A stretch of DNA of 50,259 nucleotides from Gnetum montanum (taxonomy: Eukaryota; Streptophyta; Gnetopsida; Gnetales; Gnetaceae), in assembly GCA_015680685.1 (NCBI GenBank), contig MNCI01035086.1:268199-318457 (forward strand), in the 5' to 3' direction. Within the stretch, counting starts at the first letter, position 1. Each line of letters opens with the position of its first letter. This document shows, piece after piece, positions 10,921 through 20,880 of the stretch. The notes beneath the pieces were generated by a model that saw nothing but the letters and a program-made list of their open reading frames with translations, was not told where the DNA came from and did not search any database. Both the position numbers and the translations under genes were made by a program.

Positions 10921-11039
10921 TTTGGCCAGAAGAAGGTTCTCTTAATGAGAGCCAAGGTCCTTTGCTGTCCAGGGTGCTACCCACTGTGTGTCATGGCATT
11001 CTTGGATGATCTCCGTGTGTAGACCATCCCAATCTGAAA

Positions 11040-11880
11040 TGCATATTCGATTATCCCGAAACCAAAGTAGTCCATCCCTCATTTTGAACTACGATGCTTG
11101 CCCAGTTTCTATCAGCTTCATTAAATCAATGATATGGGGGTCCCTTTTCAAACCATCTTGAATTCTAGCCAACAACACTTCGTCACATTGAACGTGTGAA
11201 GTTTGTGGCCCAATGATGGAAAAGAGCTGAGAGGTAGGTTGAGGACGGAGACTCAATGCATCTGCCACCATGTTCTCCTTTCCAAGATGGTAAGTCAATT
11301 GCAAATCAAATTTGGACAACATGGCCAACCGTCAAGCCTGTTTGGGCCTCAACTTCGTTTGATTCATCAAGTAGCTAGTGGCCAGATTATCAGTCTTTAC
11401 GAGGACATGACTTCCCAGCAAGTAGTGTCTCCATGCTCTCAAGCAATGGACAATAGCAAATGTTTCCTTTTCATGGACTGGCCACCTCTGCTCTACTTGA
11501 TTCAGCTTTCAGCTTTCATAAGCGATAGGATGACCTTCCTGTAGCAAGATGCCCACAATTGCATTGTCACTGGCATCCGTATGAACCTCGAAAGGTTTCG
11601 AGAAATCGGGCAACACCAACACTAGATGGGAGGTTAAAGCCTCTTTGATCCTCTCGAAGGCTTTTTAACAATTTGCATCCCACTCCCATGCAACTTTTTG
11701 CTTTTGCAAATTGGTTAGAGGAGCAGCAATTTCTGAGAAATTTTTGATGAATTTTTGATAGAAAGTAGCTAACCCCATGAACTATCTGACCTCATGCACA
11801 TTAGTGGGAGTAGGCCATTGATGCACAACCTCTACCTTCTTCAGATTTGGCTTTACCTGCCCATACCCCATGAGATGCCC
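11040..11880 (-). pseudogene. Chromovirus RNase H domain, broken
   Basis: The C-terminal end is open (11089-11328) and reads LSKFDLQLTYHLGKENMVADALSLRPQ. This is the standard end of gypsy RNase H, where FD-x-Y--GK-N-VADALSR is conserved and the R is shifted here. Upstream, segments for the catalytic core and the RT thumb (11340-11880) read in several frames with stops, including a plus-strand shadow ORF that is not real. RNase H would remove the RNA strand after first-strand synthesis. Confidence 0.75.
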
Positions 11881-11892
11881 CAAAAATTTTAG

Positions 11893-12441
11893 CTATGAGC
11901 AGCAGAATTCACATTTTTCTTTCTTAACATACAACCAATTTTCTCGTAGCTTCTCAAGGACCATCTGTAGGTGGAGGGCATGTTCCTGCATTGATTGAAT
12001 ATATATCAAGATTTCATCAAGATAAGCAACCACAAATTTATTTAGGAAGGGTTGAAATATCTCGTTCATCAAGGTACAAAATGTAGCTAGTGCATTGCAA
12101 AGCCCAAAAGGCATTACAGTCCATTCATACAACCCATACCACATTACACATGCAGTTTTTGCTTCATCCCATTCTGCAATGCCAACCTGATAGTATCCTT
12201 GTCTGAGGTCTAACCAGGTAAAATATTGAGCCCTTGCTAATTGATCGAACAAGTCAGAAATGAGCGGTACTGGATACTTGTTCTTGATCGTGTGTTTATT
12301 CAGCAGTTTATAGTCACAATAGAGCCATAGCATTTCGTCTTCCTTGGTAACAAAAAGCACCGGTGCCCCATAAGGGGATTTTGAGGGATGAATGTATCCC
12401 TTGGACATTAAACCTTCAAGCTGCTTTTTTAGTTCCCCCAA
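11893..12441 (-). pseudogene. Chromovirus reverse transcriptase with mutated catalytic motif
   Basis: The 182-codon frame contains the RT blocks in order: [56 protein letters not shown], and [17 protein letters not shown]. The catalytic box comes next, where YLDEILIYI stands for the usual YLDDILIYS. Changing the second Asp of YxDD to Glu is expected to abolish activity. The end ([10 protein letters not shown]) is followed by a stop before the thumb. It lies between the pre-RT segment (12457-12699) and RNase H, as in all gypsy elements. Confidence 0.92.
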
Positions 12442-12456
12442 TTCTGGTCCTGTTAA

Positions 12457-12699
12457 CTAGTATGGCCTCTGGATAGGAGGATCAGTGCCAGGCTGCAATT
12501 CGATTTTGTGATCCACTACTCTTTGAGGTGGCAAACTACGTGGCAATTCAGGTGGCATCACATCTTTAAACTTATCGAGCACCTGTGCTATGCATGTGTC
12601 AACAATAGCTTGGGATCCACAAGCCTCAGAAGGATCACCCGTTTGCATAGCTAGTAGAAATTTTCTGGTAGGATCCCTGGCCAAGCGTTTCATCACCAT
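12457..12699 (-). pseudogene. Protease-RT connecting segment of the chromovirus
   Basis: The frame ends with VLDKFKDVMPPELPRSLPPQRVVDHKIELQPGTDPPIQRPY, the well-conserved stretch before gypsy RT (F-DV-P--LPP-R--DH-I-L-PG--P--RPY). A single TAG at 12456-12458 separates it from the RT frame; it lies where a sense codon is expected. Confidence 0.85.
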
Positions 12700-12711
12700 T
12701 GGTGATACAAT

Positions 12712-13692
12712 CTAGGGGCTAGCACCCTCATCCTTTCCCATCTGTGCTCCATGAGTTTGAATGATGCATGGGGAGCTTTCATGTGAAATAAAAATCAGGT
12801 CCAAGTGTTGGGCTGTGAAAACTTTGGCCTTGCATAAAAATTCTTGCCCCAAAATAACCTGAAAGGAGTCCATGTCTAGAATTGAAAAATCTAGCACTTC
12901 TTTCCATGAGCCCACTTGAATGAGAACACCACGACACACCCCGATGCACCGAAGGGGCCTGAACTTGGCCAACTTGCAGGATGCTTGGATGGGTTCCATC
13001 TTTAGCCGTAAGTTTTTCACCATGGATGGAACCATGTAATTGTGACTAGCCCCATTATCAATGAGGGCACTTAGCTGACTCGTGCTCATAGTGATTGGGG
13101 CCAATTGAACCTGATGTAGAGTATCAGGATTAGGATTTTGGGAGTTTCCAGCTCCTGAACTTTGTGTAACCATGTTTGATAACTCCATCATCACCGCTAG
13201 CCTTCGTTGTTTCCCCGATGTGCTTCCATCGGTAATATGAAGGCATGGATCAAGATGATAATCAAGTGCCATCAATTGTTTCCCAGGTGTTGGCCCTTGC
13301 CTAGTCTCAACCCTTCCTAAACTCAGGGGACAATTTCTTGCCAAGTGATTTCCATGACACAGGAAGCATTGAATTGGCCCCTTAGAGGCACCTCCTGTAA
13401 ACTGCTTCTTCTTGGCCCTAGGTTGCCATTTGCTCCCAGTATCTTTGCGTTTTTGTTGGGAGCCTTGGTTCCTTGGAGGACCAACCATTGGGTGACTACC
13501 TTGCTAAACTGATCTAAAGGTATTTCCACGTTTGATAGATCCTGTATATGTTCTCTGAGAGTGGGAGGGTGTGCCATGCTTACCCTTCCTAGGCTTTCCC
13601 TTATCTGGCTTTATTACCTTGAAGTCCAGAAAAGTGCCCGCAGCTGCAATAGCCTCCGTGAGGGAGTTAATGCCTCTTCGACGCAATTCCAT
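12712..13692 (-). pseudogene. Chromovirus gag C-terminus (zinc knuckle) and protease
   Basis: Two overlapping frames cover this part. The upstream frame (13504-13692) reads MELRRRGINSLTEAIAAA, the end of the gag helical domain. The longer one (12712-13488, 258 codons) contains the zinc knuckle CFLCHGNHLARNC and then the protease, with LSALIDNGASHNYM at about 13030-13070 and the second conserved segment FQVILGQEFL. The active-site triad is D-N-G rather than D-S/T-G. A stop between 13488 and 13504 and a frame change split the original ORF. Confidence 0.88.
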
Positions 13693-14642
13693 CTGCGCCC
13701 ATGGTTATTTACGAATTTGAAGAAATGATCCTGATCTCCCACATCGGGAATCAGCAACATGAGTTTTTGGAAGCTATTGATATAATCCTCAAGCTTCCTC
13801 GAATGTTTTAGGGTCTCTAGCTTGGTTCTAGCGACCCATTCAGAGTTCGCAGGATGGAACTGTTTGATCAATGTAGCCTTAAAGCTATCCCATGTCTCGA
13901 TCTTTTCTATCATGGTGCCCTTTTCTTGGGCATGAAGGAGACTAAGCCACCATAGCTTAGCACTTCCTATGAGAAATTTTGATGCTGTGGAGACCTTCTG
14001 GGTTGCAGGAACATCCCTAGTATTTAGGTACATCTCCGCATCATGGAGGAAGGCATCGATATTAGCATCATTTCTCTCACCATCATAAGAACTCGATTCT
14101 CTAGCTTTGATACGGGCTGTTACTACTAGCTCATCTACCAAGCATCCTGCTAAGGAGGATTTCAGGATGGCATTTTCAATTTTCAAATCAGATAGTTCCT
14201 GATTTACCCCCATCAGGGCACCCTCTAGAACTTTCACTCGACCAACTATGTCCTCAACCAAGGATTCTTTTGTTTGTGCCTCTTCCAAGGATCCGAATAG
14301 ATCCTTGTAGAGGTTGATCATGCGATCCAGACGACCTTCCAAGATCAAAACCTTAGCCTCTACCAATTTCACCTTGTCCTTGGAGTGAAGATCCATCTTT
14401 TCTTGTGGCAAGTCAACATCTTTCAGAATGTGATGGATCACGTCCATGTTCTCTGGACCAGGATGGGCTAAAGCCTCATCAATTGCCTTGACATGATCCC
14501 ATAATGTTTGAAACTTAATCTCATCTTGACCAAGTTCTATTTTAGCCTTAATTTCTGGATTTGTTTGAACATTAGCCATGTCACTCGATCCACCGAGCTC
14601 CATGTTTGCGAAAGGAAGCTTTAGCACAAGGCCACCCTCCAA
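13693..14642 (-). pseudogene. Chromovirus gag, N-terminal and core part
   Basis: The open frame starts at ATG 14642 and runs to 13614. Its first half is a coiled-coil-like region rich in Leu, Glu and Lys (about residues 60-165). The gag core follows: NIDAFLHDAEMYL, KFLIGSAKLWWLSLL, WDSFKATLIKQFHPANSEWVAR, LKHSRKLEDYINSFQKLMLLIPD. A frameshift near 13700 moves the true continuation into the frame starting MELRRRG, so the last 35 or so residues of this frame are out of register. Gag builds the particle. Confidence 0.88.
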
Positions 14643-14748
14643 GGGAGTGGTTAGCAGAAGTTGAGAATGGTGAAAATGGAAACCTCACAAACCACAAACC
14701 CTGATACCCACTTAGCGAGAAAGTTTTACCAACAACTAAAACTGTGAT

Positions 14749-14760
14749 GCTCTGATACCA
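14749..14760 (-). other. Primer-binding site, initiator Met-tRNA (chromovirus)
   Basis: On the minus strand TGGTATCAGAGC is a 12/12 match to the plant initiator tRNA-Met complement, two bases after the LTR end. Confidence 0.95.
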
Positions 14761-14762
14761 TC

Positions 14763-15326
14763 TGTAACAATGTTGTCCCTGAGAATGTTGTTAAGCACCC
14801 CAAGAGTTTCCCAAGAAGATTCTGAAGTAGGACAAAACTCAAGAGGAATACACCTTAGCAATCAAAAATCTTGAAACACATGCCAACAAATGATGTATTA
14901 GTATTAGCATGTCTCTTGAGCAGTGTTTCATAAACAATATTCACAATATGCTAACAAGCTAGATAGCACTCCCTTGCTCCACTCACATGGACACCACGGG
15001 GACTACCAGCTGAAACCTCCAGATTCATCACCGCATGCTGGTAGTTGGTGTCACACTCCAAGGAGCGCACACAACATCCCATAGCATGTCCCATGACACA
15101 CCTGGTAAAAACACCCCAACGTAGAGTTGAACTACGCAACCCTCCCAGGCAAGGTCCTACCGAGTGGGGTAATGAGGTAGGTCAAAGCCTCCTCTTACTA
15201 ATGCATGGAACTTCCATGCCAATATGGTTCTGAAGACACAAGGAGTGGAGAACCCCTTGTGCCCCCACGAATCCCGAATCGTGGGGGAGGTAGCAGGCTA
15301 CCAACAACCCTGCTACCTCTCTCACA
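14763..15326 (-). repeat. 5' LTR of the chromovirus
   Basis: It runs TGTAACAATGTTGTCCC to CTCTCTCACA, 564 bp like its partner. The primer site adjoins its low-coordinate end, which fixes it as the 5' LTR on the minus strand. Confidence 0.93.
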
Positions 15327-15850
15327 CTGAAGGTTACTTTATCCTCAAGGTAACTCAAGACAATTCCACCAACCCTTAACGTATTATCCAAGTGGAACTC
15401 CGCCACAACCAATCGAGTAGTATCAACAGTGGCAATACCCACAATCATGGGGAATGCCACCACCACGGCAACAATATCCTTACCAGCAACCTGACCCATA
15501 TGGATATTATGTGCAGTAGCCAGTTTCTCCATGTGACTCTACTGGTCACATCACTCCTCAACCTTACTATCAAGCTCGTGAGTATTATAGGACTCCTTCT
15601 CTTAGGGGTGATGTTCCACAAACATACCATCCTTCTCATCCGGCTACACCTCTTCTGCCCTTAACTCCATTACCACCTACTCTAGCTATTCAGGGTGAAA
15701 TGCCTACCTAGCCAGAACAACGAAATGCCACAAGGGCTATTAACCCTTAACTTACTATTGGTTCTAAAAACTATATGAAGAAAAGGCCTTTCTTTAGAAC
15801 CAACAGTCTAACTAAGCCCTTACAACCAAAAGTGGCTGATTCTTCAACTA
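15327..15850 (+). pseudogene. Element 1 gag, second part, after the nested insertion
   Basis: The frame continues from codon to codon across the chromovirus: RLPYPQGNSRQFHQPL, YPSGTPPQPIE, QPDPYGYYVQ, a stop, then PVSPCDS and KKRPFFRTNSL. These align with the proline/glutamine-rich part of the element 3 protein between its zinc-like motif and protease. TAG stops at 15517 and 15709 occupy Gln codons of element 3. Similarity fades after about 15820 and the protease is not reached, so element 1 is truncated here. Confidence 0.88.
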
Positions 15851-16462
15851 CCTCACTATGACTTGAAGCTTCGGAGCTTCCTTCAAGCCAAAATAATTTT
15901 CTATCATTTTTTATTTTTTGTGTGCCTCAAAGCAAGGAATCAAAAGTTTAGATTATTTCTTCCTTAATTTCCTTTTCTTGTTGGAAGCCCTAAGGGGCTA
16001 GATGTTGTCTACCTTGCGAGGTTGATTTTATAAAGGCTTATAGCTTATTGGGACTTTAAGGGGTTGGATGTGTTATTGAGAGAAAACTTTCCTTGTAGGG
16101 CTATAAAGCTTGACGTATAAAGGTTGTGGTATTCTTGAAACTATATTTTGAAGAACAAAGTTTAGAGGACTATAAGGATTCTACCCTCCAAGTGTGGATA
16201 TACCCAAGTTGGGGAACCATGTAAATTAGCTATGAAAAAATTAGGTATTATTAGCTTGAACTTTTTCATTTACATCTAAGTTTTCAATCTTCATATCAAA
16301 CATTTAGGATCCTATCCTTATAGAAGCCATACCTCTTATCTCTTTTGTCATCAAATTGGAATTCTGAGTTCATATTTAAATTATAATTAAATATTACATA
16401 AGATATATGTATTAAGGAAATGCCTTAGAATAATGTCCTACCTAGATTTTGATCTCACCAAA
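15851..16462. other. No gene seen; host sequence of element 2
   Basis: This AT-rich stretch has no recognisable motif. Its last five bases (CCAAA, 16458-16462) are the left flank of element 2, matching CCAAG at 29634-29638 in four of five positions. Confidence 0.6.
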
Positions 16463-17325
16463 TGATGAGCAGTGAGTACACCCTACGTCCAACAATATGA
16501 ATCATTAGCATTCACAAGTGATCTATTCACACTGGCTCTAGGAGGTAAATCTAATCATTGTAATTATTATCTTCCCAATCACACTTGTGAAGTGAAAATG
16601 TATGTTTTAGTGTAATTGAGGCATACGATTTTTATCATTTTATCTTTTATGAATTAAATTGCTAATGAATAAAGAATAAAGAAATTTTAATGTTCAATTA
16701 ACTATTTGATGTAAGAATTAACTAATGTCTAGCTATTCCTAACATAAGCATTTGTTCCTACGTTTGTACACATCTTAAACACGTATAACGCTATTGGGTT
16801 ACCAAGTGTTAAGCACTACTAGGATTACCAAGTGTTAGACGTATGCTTGAAGTGGTTGTACTTATGTGGTTTAATTAATTGCTATTTAATCTATATTAAT
16901 TACTTTAACTAGAATTCATTGAAGTAAAATGCATAAATAATAAATGCTTTAAGTAAAATATTAAGCTATTACAAATGCTACAAGGTTTATGAAGAAAGCT
17001 CATCTTTATTGCTGATCATATTGGAGTGCTCAAGTACATCAATGTTCGAACAAAGATCTGTACACTTCTCACTCATACTGTGCGCACTTAGAAAAATATT
17101 CTAACGATCGAGAAGAAAAACTACAAGAGCTTTGATACAATCTAACTTATGAACACCATAAATGTGGCTAGCTTGTGCATTATTTAGGCAATAATAGACA
17201 CTACGTCGACATGTATGCATCAACATGTTAGACCATGCATTGAAGAGATCAGATTAACAAGCTTGCATTAACTAGATTGCATTGATGGGATCCCATCAAC
17301 GTAGCTACAGAGACTTACTTCATCA
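16463..17325 (-). repeat. 3' LTR of element 2 (GGATCC subfamily)
   Basis: It runs TGATGAGCAGTGAGT to CTTCATCA. Its U3 end holds GATGGGATCCCATCAA (17282-17299), a palindrome in place of the GATATC boxes of the sister subfamily. The TATA box has decayed to CTAAATAA on the minus strand. Confidence 0.9.
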
Positions 17326-17336
17326 TACCCCAATGA
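17326..17336 (-). other. Polypurine tract of element 2
   Basis: On the minus strand ATTGGGGTA abuts the LTR 5' end, as in element 3 (ATGGGGGTA at 41682-41690). Confidence 0.7.
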
Positions 17337-17520
17337 ATAAAATGAAAACTCATTCTCTAGTTCTTTACAAAATTTGCAAAGGTATGGAATTATTGACTAA
17401 GTGCCCAAGCATACAAATTTACAATCATTACAAAATTTGGTATTCATGACAAAAAAATTGAATACCAGAACCAAAAATGAACAACCAACACCTTTGATGG
17501 TTAGAAGATGAGAAAGAAGG

Positions 17521-20354
17521 TTAAAGAATCCTAGGTGGGGGAGGTTCTAAAGGACCTTCTCCTACTTTCGAAACACATGGTGGTTGGTGTGGAGGTTGTG
17601 GTTTTTTGGTGATAGTTGCAACTTCTGCTGGAAGGTGGAAAGCATCCATAAACACTTTCATCTTCTCCTTTTCAATAGGATCGTTGAAGGTGTACACAAC
17701 ATCATAAATGTGGGCCAAAGTGGAAACATCCTAAGGATAGGGCATTGCCAGGAACATCTCCTTTGCATTAACAAACTAGATAGTGAAAAGTTTGGATTCA
17801 ACATCAAATGCCTTGACTTCATTCTGTAGCCCCTAGTAGTTATTCATTCATTTATCTAGGTTCTTTACTATTGATCTTTGATCAATGAAATTTATCTTAA
17901 GAACCTCAAGTTTTACATTTGCAATCTCAAGCTTTTGCTTGGTCTCCTTATGAGTCTTGAATTCTACCTCATACAACAAGTACAAGTTGGCCACTTGCTT
18001 CTTCAATTCTGACCGTGGTTGTCCAGTAGTTAGCATCGCCAAGTTTGCATTAACAAGGTTGGCAAGCTTCATATACTTTGTTATCTCCTCGATTTGCAGC
18101 TCCTTCATGTAGATTTTTTCCTTATTGTATTCATTCTATCCATCAAAGATGGGCTACCAAACATCAGCTCCTTGTTGGAGCTACTAGAGGGCTTCATTCA
18201 CTTTTTCCTTCACCATTTGGATGTGCTTCTCATTAACTTCTTTCTGCTGGCCAACCTGATCCTTTTTGTGGTTCTTGATCCTCTCCGATTTTAGGGCCTA
18301 GTTTTTCTAGGCAGCAATCTCAATTGCATATTTTTGGTGAATGGAGCTCACTTACTTCATTGAGAGATTATGATTCTTTGTTGCTATCCTTGTCAATTCA
18401 TCTTTTACCTTGGCAAGTTGCTCTTACTATTAATGGATAAAGTCTATCAGTTATTGTTTCTATTCATCAACATTGTGTAAGAGGTGGTTTTTTGTGGTCA
18501 GGTCCTTGTTCTCCTGGTGAGTCTGTTCCAAGTCCTTCTGCATTTGGAAGTCATTGCATTTGCTAAGGATTGATTAAAGTATACTAACTCCTTTGCATAC
18601 TTGGCCTCTCTAAGTCTTTGCTAAAGTTTTTGGAAAGCTTCATCTCTTGTGGTTGCTTGACCAAGTACCATGGAATCAGGGAGGTAGGCACTAAGTTTGA
18701 CAACCTCCATAGCTAAGTGTCAGTTCTCAATTCTGGCTATTTCAAGTTGCCCCTCCAATATGATACACCTACCCTTGGTCTTAAGTAGCTACAGTTGGGT
18801 AATAATGATATTATCTAGAAGGTTAAAGACATTTAGAATCGATTGTCCGATTCTCACTAGTCACTCTAGTAACTCCTTGTGCTGGACTACAGCAAACCTT
18901 CCACTTATGATTTTGGCGAACGTATGCACATCTCCAAGTGTAGTAATGTCTAGTATAGATGTCATTGGTGAATTGAGTGTATGGGCCACTTTGTTAGCTA
19001 CCACTTCTATCACCATTTCCTACCCATGGTGCTACATCACTAGAACAATAGCTTCCTCACCTTTCTTCAACTGCATCAAGAATGTAGTGGTGTTTCCAAA
19101 AATCTTTGGACATTGATGCTATCTTGAAAGAGACACTGTTACTTCCTAGGTGTTAGGATTCAAGCATGCAGAAAACTACATTCTTTGGGCAGAAAACATT
19201 AACCCATCACTTGCCATTTGGCTTATAGATCGAGCCACTTTGTTAAGATGGCTCATGGCTGGTCTATACACAAATGGCTCTTGATCACTTGGTCCTATGA
19301 ATTTCTGCTACAAAAGTCTCTCATGAATCTCGTGCATGTGCTTAAGGGTAGCATGAGCATTTGACATTGTTTCTTGAGTGGGTGGTGGGGGTGGTGGCGG
19401 CTTCTCTTCCTTAATCACAATAGGGACATTATCTTTCATTATCTTGTCCTAGGAGGTAGAAGAAGCATGTCTAATTGTGTCATTGACATAGTGGGCTATC
19501 TTTGCCATTTTACAAAATTTTTTGATAAGGTAGGAAAAGGGTAGGATTTTCATTCCACATTTGTTTTTCTTGAACCACTTCTTTATCTCTAGATAGATTA
19601 GTTATGGAAGGTTCACTGGGAATTTTTTACTTAGAGTAGCACATGCATGTGTAGAGAAGGTAATCACCTTGTTGGGCCTCACCATTAGATTGAGGTGATA
19701 AGCCACTATATTGAAATAAGTGCATTCTAATGTTGTGAGTGTGTCATACTCCTTATAGTATATTCCATAGGTCTACTAGACCAAATCCTTTTTAGTTTCT
19801 AGGTCTACTTAGGCAAGATCTTTGCCAACTTGGCCTTAGTTTTAGGTAGGCCAGGAGCCTACAAGATGGCTTTTACCAAGTAGGACACACTTATGTCCTT
19901 GATATTCACTGTGCCATCTGCCTACTAGTTGTTTCATAAGAGATAGATCTCTCCCATGTATCACTCCCCACTAGAAGTGATGATTGCCCACATGGGAGAG
20001 CTCTGCAATGGTATCTTGACTTCTTTTGGAGAAAACTTCAAGAATGGTCCAAAGTTTAGTTCTTGAAGTACTTAATGTTGGATGTCACATGGATTATCTA
20101 ATTAAGGAAGAATTCAATCAAAGTGACCTCAAGTCTTGGTCTTGGTCCTGGTGCCTCATCTCAGTGGGATTGCTCTGTTTTAGCCTAAGGAATCTACATA
20201 AAAGATTCCACTTTGGGCTTCCCCAAAGAGGTCTCATTGCATGGGTCTGAACTTCTTTTTCTTAGGGCTGTTCCTAGCTACTTCCCACTCTTGGTTACTT
20301 GTCCCTTAATTGGGATGGTTCAGTTTCTAGTCCATGCTTTTCCTTTGGTGCCAT
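17521..20354 (-). pseudogene. ORF3 in env position of element 2, function unknown, decayed
   Basis: On the minus strand ATG at 20354-20352 (MAPKEKHGLETEPSQLRDK) begins a long, broken frame. Readable blocks include VNIKDISVSYLVKAIL (about 19905-19860), ETKKDLV, two TAGs, TYGIYYKEYDTLTTLE and VAYHLNLMVRPNKVITFSTH (about 19810-19645), a run of seven prolines (about 19380-19400), and SHLNKVARSISQMASDGLMF (about 19260-19190). A long Lys/Glu/Leu-rich, probably coiled-coil C-terminal part follows (17848-18108 open). It ends with a proline-rich tail (17521-17718). Many stops are TAG/TAA at likely Gln codons. Athila elements carry an env-like ORF in this position, but I see no clear signal peptide or membrane span, so I leave the function open. 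Confidence 0.65.
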
Positions 20355-20790
20355 CTGTAGTCACAAAAAATCAAGCATTAGTGGGTGGTGTGTAACTTAT
20401 GATGTTTGGATACCTTCTCTTTGTAGGGAGTTACACTTGGCTAAGTTGTGACTATAGTAGATTGATTTTTTAAATATTATTTTAATTAATTGAGTTACCA
20501 AAGCTTGTTGGAAGGGTTTAACTTTTCATAAATTGATGATTTAATGTTGTTTTATGCATTAAACCTTTGGGGGAGTTTGAAAAAGTTTGAAACATTTCTT
20601 GTTAGAAACCTAAGGTTTATGGCCCCATGACAAAGAGTGTACCTTCGGTAGCTAAAGGACTAAAAAATGATAGAAATTGAATATGCGGTTTAAAAGTTAT
20701 AGGCTCTAGAAGGTGCTTGGGCTTTGGAAAATGGAAAAACTCCCTTAGCATTTGAAGCAAAATGACAAATAATTCCTTAGTGTTGCACTA
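20355..20790 (-). promoter_or_regulatory. Leader of ORF3 with a splice-acceptor-like end
   Basis: Directly before the ORF3 ATG, the minus strand reads GATTTTTTGTGACTACAG, a pyrimidine-rich run ending in CAG, like a 3' splice site. The small ORF in element 3 has a comparable sequence before its ATG (GTGTGTGCAG at about 42064-42073). Spliced expression of env-position ORFs is known for some plant retroelements, so the use of this site is inferred. Confidence 0.4.
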
Positions 20791-20880
20791 TATTTATACT
20801 ATTCTTTTCATGCATTAATGGGATCCCATTGACTGGATCGTATTGATGTAGTTGGCTACATTGACCGGATCCCATCGATG
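20791..20880 (-). promoter_or_regulatory. Internal promoter-like module: TATAAATA plus GGATCC palindromes
   Basis: On the minus strand, palindromic boxes (ATCGATGGGATCC near 20875 and AATGGGATCCCATT at 20817-20830) are followed about 20 bases on by TATAAATA (20798-20791). This is the arrangement found at the start of the GGATCC-subfamily LTRs, such as the solo LTR (TATA at 1068-1061, boxes at 1085-1165). No R/U5 sequence follows, so it is not simply a nested LTR. It stands upstream of the leader and ORF3. Confidence 0.5.

Larger units (their letters stand above)
8537..15326 (-). mobile_element. Complete but mutated chromovirus (Ty3-gypsy) nested in element 1
   Basis: Two 564-bp LTRs (8537-9100 and 14763-15326) flank a polypurine tract, integrase with chromodomain, RNase H, RT, protease and gag, in the order of a minus-strand gypsy element. 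It has a perfect initiator-Met primer site. Element 1 gag reads on collinearly across the insertion. The flanking pentamers are CCAAA on the left and CTGAA on the right; both derive from CCGAA by one CpG transition each. Element 3 has the collinear codons ACA CCC AGA AGG at this place, which supports the reconstruction of the target. Confidence 0.93.

Noticed and set aside
11203-11544. 113-codon plus-strand frame
   Set aside because: It is antisense to the RNase H part of the chromovirus, where the minus strand has recognisable motifs.
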